Source of the DNA: Siderastrea radians
Lineage: Eukaryota; Cnidaria; Anthozoa; Scleractinia; Rhizangiidae
NCBI GenBank assembly: GCA_964017195.1
Contig: OZ024898.1
Span: 10,352,130 to 10,416,129 of the forward strand
DNA length: 64,000 nucleotides
Direction of reading: 5' to 3'
Shown: positions 59,660 to 64,000 of the stretch, piece after piece
Layout: each line of letters opens with the position of its first letter
Numbering within the stretch: the first letter of the stretch is position 1
Notes under the pieces: generated by a model
What the model saw: the letters and a program-made list of their open reading frames with translations, nothing else
What the model was told of the DNA's origin: nothing
Database searches by the model: none
Position numbers and translations under genes: made by a program

Positions 59660-60790
59660 AAATTCACCTACCATTTTCTTGCAGCCACGAAAGAGACCGC
59701 ATTCATCCAAGCGATCAGTACTGCTGCCATCACTTACGAGCTGACGCTTAAATGCCGACACAACATACGGGGATGTAAATGTAAAAAGGACAAGCTACCA
59801 TGGTCGAAGGGAGATGAGATTGTGGCCGGCTGTGGCGATAAAATCGAGTTTGGACAGAAAAAGACGAGGCGCTTCTTTAAAAACCTGGAAAAAGGAAACG
59901 ACACTCGAAGGGTCGTTAATCTGCACAACAATTAAGTGGGAAGAGAGGTAACTATAGTTACTAGGCTCTGATCTCACCAACTATCGAGAAAACTTTATTC
60001 GGTATCAGTGGCAATTCTTGTGACAATAGCGTAATAAGGAAATTTAAGTATACCTTCATAGTCATGCGTTATTACATTTAAAATAATAAACTAAATAACA
60101 AGGCTATTACCCTGATTTTGTAAATGAGATACAAAAAAGATATGCAGCCACGAAAGACACCGCATTCATCCAAGCGATCAGTACTGCTGCCATCACTTAC
60201 GAGCTGACGCTTAAATGCCGACACAACATACGGGGATGTAAATGTAAAAAGGACAAGCTACCATGGTCAAAGGGAGATGAGATTGTGGCCGGCTGTGGCG
60301 ATAACATCGAGTTTGGACAGAAAAAGACGAGGCGCTTCTTTAAAAACCTGGAAAAAGGAAACGACACTCGAAGGGTCGTTAATCTACACAACAATTAAGT
60401 GGGAAGAGAGGTAACTATAGTTACTAGGCTCTGATCTCACCAACTATCGAGGAAACTTTATTCGGTATCAGTGGCAATTCTTGTGACAATAGCGTAATAA
60501 GGAAATTTAACTATACCTTCATAGAATTATGTGAAGATCATCGCAGTGAAGGTGTTTCAACCTAAGCACCTGCACCGGTATCGCAGAGGTCATGGGTTAA
60601 TTCCCGTTCAAGCCTGAATTTTTTCAGGTTTCTTCTTTTCAACCCTTAGGTTGAAACACCTTCACTGCGATGATGTTCACATAATGCTATCTTTATCCGC
60701 AGTTCAAATATGTGAATTTCATATATTAATGTTCATATACCTTCATAGTCATGCGTTAGTGCATTTATAATAATAAACTAAAGAGCAAGG
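59660..60790. repeat. Tandem duplication spanning Wnt-D exon 4 and nearby intron
   Basis: Bases 59685-60140 (exon 4a plus intron) are repeated at 60148-60830 (exon 4b plus intron). The second copy is longer because of the 211-bp insertion at 60525. The copies differ at only a few sites, so the duplication is recent. Confidence 0.85.
60525..60735. mobile_element. Relative of the tRNA-bearing element, with 13-bp target duplication
   Basis: Flanked by 'tataccttcatag' (60512-60524 and 60736-60748); the other exon 4 duplicate has this site uninterrupted, which proves insertion. The interior has a truncated tRNA-like part ('gcaccggtatcgcagaggtc', 'gggttaattccc', 'aagcctga' plus T-run hairpin). It ends with the 'atgaatttcatatatt'-type tail also found at 36905 and 37560. 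Its 5' part is an inverted copy of its 3' hairpin segment. Confidence 0.85.
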
Positions 60791-60839
60791 CTATTACCCT
60801 GATTTTGTAAATGAAATACAAAAAAGATATGCCTTTGAA

Positions 60840-62991
60840 AATATTTGTAACAATTAGTTTAAAAATACTTCTTTTCTGGTAAGGTATCTTACTATCGCAT
60901 CCTGTATCCTCAGTTACTATTTAGTGCCAAGGTTATAAACCCAAATATTGTTAATCCAAGCAAGTATTGTTGTTGTAACCAATTTTAAGCGGTGTACTGT
61001 AAGTAATTTGCGTACTTCATGTATTATGTAGAATGTAGAGTAGTTTGTGTGTCAAACAAAAAAAAAACACGTAATGTTAAAAAACAATAGTTACTAGACA
61101 TTGTGGGTCGACCTCAATCAACTAAAATTTAACCACGTCACCACCCAAAACTTCAGATCAAAGAGACGTGCGCGTTAAACTTAAGATCAGAAGAGCGGTG
61201 GTTCACGGCCTAATGAAGCGATGATGTTGTTTCTTTCTGCCAAGTGCGCATGCCAACCACTATTTTACTCGTTCGATTTCTCCTTCCGACGGGTTACTGG
61301 CTCGACACGTGACGCGTGGACTATCTTTTTTCATTGTTCCTCTCCATACAAGTAGACTGTTGGTCTTCCTGTTCCCAGTCCCTCCTCCTTCCTTTCGGGA
61401 TCCATGCAGTCGTTGGTTGAATCTTGCGTGAGTACCAATCAAAGCAATTTCCATTTTCGCTGTCTCTTTTCGTCGCTGAGCCTCTCCAAGTCAGTCACTC
61501 TTTCGAGCAGTAATCTTTTTTTGTTGATATTGTCTTTCTTTGCCGGCCCCAATATATAAATGGGCGCCATAAAACCAGCATGAAATACTACGCGAGTATT
61601 GGGAGGTAAACGTGTACTGGAAATGGCATCCTGTTCCGTATATTCCTCGTGGCATCAATCTCAGAAACATCTTACCCAATTAAAAATTGCTAATTTGCGA
61701 GTAGTATGGGAGCAAGTTTAACCGAACAAGGAGATGACAAAGATCGTTATACTCTTTGGTTGTACTCTAAGTCCTACTCTAAGTCCATCCCCGAATTAAG
61801 TCAGTCATCAAACTTGATTGTTACCAGAAAATAAACAAACGAAATGAGCCATTGAAATAGTACAGATAATCAATCTGTACATTTCCCAGAACAATTTTAG
61901 TGATTCACTGGATTCTATTTCAGTTATAGAGTCCAGTAATATAGTACGTCACAGTCAACGCGCTTCACGCATGAACGGTCATTTAATGAAGATTGCATTC
62001 TTCACGTGCGCATTCCTTTCTTTAATTGGATAAACGTATTCTTGTAGATAGATTGAAAGATTACAATTTTTTTTCGATGAACGAAATCGATTCTTCAAAA
62101 GGTCACACGTAACATCAGAAATCGTCTACATGGTGAACTCGGAAGAAGTGCTAATCAATTACTTCAGGGATGTCATCCGTTACCAAGGATCTTAACCTCC
62201 ACAAGAAAACAAGAAAATGGTTGAGTCGTCGCGTGGACTGAATAGTGTCGGACGATTTTATGAAAAGCTCCTTTTGGCACTCTCGTGTTCCGTGGAATAT
62301 CTGATCATGACAACCCCAATCCAGCATTGAAAAGGTTAACGATTTCGTTCCTTGCATTAAAAGGCAAAGGTTTCTCGTTCCTTGCATTGGAAGGCAAAGG
62401 TTTACCAGGATCCTAAAAGCTCCCAAGCGAATTTCTGGCCATTTGGAGTTAGGAAACCTAAACTTTCATGTTCCGATCATGTAGACCGCAACACACCGTG
62501 GCGAAAACCGTTACAGGTTTAAAATTGTGGCGGCTGTTGTTTATATTTTCTGCGGGTTTCCGATTAAGCCACGAAACTTCCAGCCAAAGAATAAGTTGCC
62601 TCAGGTTAAAATTATAGACTCCTTTGGATTTTCTTTCTAAGGATTTTCTCTTTTCGGGTTATTTTTGTCGGCTTTATGTTCTCGCCATTTTTGCGCCGGC
62701 TTGAAAACAATAAAAAATATCACTAACTAACTAACTAACTTTGCAGTTCTGTTCGGAAAGTTTGAATTATTATTACGATGTAACAAAAAAGATTTCGAAT
62801 AACTAAAATAGTGTTTCGAATATAGAATCCAAGTTTCAAAGAATCGCTAAATTTTTTGAAGAATGAAATCGAAGAATGAACTAATCAATGAATATTTGAA
62901 GTTGAGCGTTCATGCGTGAACCGCGTTGATTGTAATATATAGTACTTAAATAATATAGAATCACCGAGTAATTTGTAACCAATTTGCCTAG
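60840..62991. other. Wnt-D intron 4
   Basis: No gene seen. A short frame at 62151-62426 (minus) contains an internally repeated LCLxMQGT segment and looks like chance. A (TAAC)n run lies at about 62722-62740. The intron lacks the TTAA MITE found in copies A and C. Confidence 0.4.
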
Positions 62992-63504
62992 GTTGTTGGA
63001 AGAAGCCTAGTTGACTGGTGTTATTGTATTCATGGCTTTAGCACTTGTCTGTTGAGAAAGTGCTGGAAAATTCTGGCGTCATTTGAAAAGATTGGAGCAG
63101 AGCTGAAGCAGAAATACCACAATCCCACACGAGTGTGGTTCGTCGACAACAAGCTTTATAAGCGAATCGGCAACCAGTTTAAGGTCATTTCAAGCAAAGA
63201 CATGGGACTTGTTTATCTCGACCCCTCCCCAGACTTCTGCGTTCGAAACGACACCATGGGCGTTCGGGGAATGCTGGGAATGAATTGCACCAGCGATGAC
63301 GCCACCAACAGCAACTGCAAATCGTTTATTTCTCTGCGCAGATCCTGTGAACTGAGGCCTGAAACAGTGGAACACTACAAGCAGGTTGAGTGTCCTTGTA
63401 GGTTTCATTGGTGTCGCTATAAAAAACGTAAAGCGTGTCCTGCAAAGTATTTTGTAACAACTTGTAACTCGTACACAGTGGCAGTGAGAACCAACGAAAA
63501 GTAA

Positions 63505-64000
63505 AATTAAATGATTTCATTGATTTTAGTTCAGACTAAAAGCTAATTCATCAGTGTTAATTTTATTGTAACCAAACCATGTAATCAGCGATCTAATTCT
63601 GGATTTTAAATCGGTACGAAACTTGATGCAGCGAGGCAAAATGATGAGGGCTTAATTAGGTATGGCATGTTTGTAAAAAACGTGAAGTGGTAATGGAAAG
63701 AAAGTACAATATATCCATGAAATACAATAAAAACATCGGTCCTTGATATCGAATATTCATTATTGCGTTCGACGAAGGAGACGCTGTCTAAATCCGTTTG
63801 TTGTCCAGTTTTTTTTGGCTATGTATTATGTATGTTCATCAATTTAGCCCCCCCGAAGATTTTTGCAGGGGCATAACCTCGGCCGGGAACTGGTGCATAC
63901 TTTGACTCGCTTTCATGGAACCAAATGACCTCGCTTTCACATCCAAAGGCGTCTTTGTTGCGAAGAAGCTTGTTTCGGACGAGGGAAGTTCCAGGCTCGA
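63505..64000. other. 3' flank of Wnt-D
   Basis: Matches, in reverse orientation, the downstream regions of the other Wnt copies (for example 'tgatgaatt', 'aaatcggtacgaaacttg' counterparts near 1470-1560 and 28255-28340). No gene is seen to the window end. Confidence 0.45.

Larger units (their letters stand above)
55863..63504 (+). pseudogene. Wnt copy D, with duplicated exon 4 and stop codons
   Basis: Exons: 55863-55960 (signal peptide MKLSVVILVILVDLM), 56976-56994 (19-nt micro-exon), 58710-58872, 59685-59947 (4a), 60148-60410 (4b, near-identical copy) and 62992-63504. Phases agree and splice sites are GT-AG. Wnt marks include KETAFIQAISTAAITYEL, GCGDKIEFG, RKCWKILASFEK, LVYLDPSPDFCVRNDTMG and a C-terminus CRFHWCRY...YFVTTCNSYTVAVRTNEK. 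Problems: both 4a and 4b have TAA where copies A and C have AAA (59933-59935 in 4a), just after NLHNN. Using both would also duplicate the domain. In exon 3 the usual Cys of ECQKQF is Tyr (EEYWKQF). The acylation region reads CIHGFSTC, with Thr before the last Cys. Unless the stop is bypassed, only a truncated N-terminal part of about 180 aa could be made. Confidence 0.75.

Overview
The window looks like the nuclear genome of an anthozoan cnidarian, most likely a stony coral. I infer this from AT-rich DNA with short exons and GT-AG introns, Wnt genes, Penelope-like, Ty3/gypsy and LINE elements, tRNA-derived SINEs and many small inverted-repeat elements. The species cannot be named from sequence alone. 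There are no bacterial-style operons and no CRISPR array.

The host genes are a local family of tandemly duplicated, divergent Wnt ligands. Three copies lie on the minus strand: Wnt-A (1634-6387), Wnt-B (8663-11477) and Wnt-C (28377-32726). One lies on the plus strand: Wnt-D (55863-63504). An isolated first exon sits at 44129. The shared gene model has five exons: a signal-peptide exon, a 19-nt micro-exon, a 163-nt N-terminal Wnt exon, a middle exon of about 269 nt, and a terminal cysteine-rich exon. Wnt-C is the only copy open throughout. Wnt-A has a frameshift near its C-terminus. Wnt-B is a clear pseudogene, with a stop, a SINE inside an exon, and a deletion that removes intron 4. Wnt-D has exon 4 duplicated, with the same stop codon in both copies. 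In none of the four is the usual lipid-acceptor motif of Wnts (CHGxSGSC) kept intact. More than 1 kb of upstream DNA was duplicated with the genes, including a recurrent motif with an ETS-like core. Similar upstream DNA at 280-700 suggests another copy just left of the window.

Between the Wnt copies lie mobile elements. 13369-25108 is a Ty3/gypsy LTR retrotransposon with 255-bp LTRs differing at two positions I can see and a 4-bp target duplication. Its gag-pol carries a CCHC knuckle and a MYND zinc finger and is broken by several stops and frameshifts. Its 3' part holds about 20 copies of a 113-bp tandem repeat. 34631-35532 is an inverted-repeat element carrying a small HIRAN-like reading frame. 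36694-37834 is a four-unit array of tRNA-like genes flanked by a 12-bp target duplication and inserted in a Penelope-like fragment; a relative with a 13-bp duplication lies in intron 4 of Wnt-D. 47268-54850 is a nest of elements: inverted arms, a LINE 3' end, a 1.6-kb TTAA-flanked palindrome, and a Penelope-like reverse transcriptase split by a 1.68-kb TAA-flanked element. The stretch 37.8-40.4 kb shows little beyond a minisatellite.
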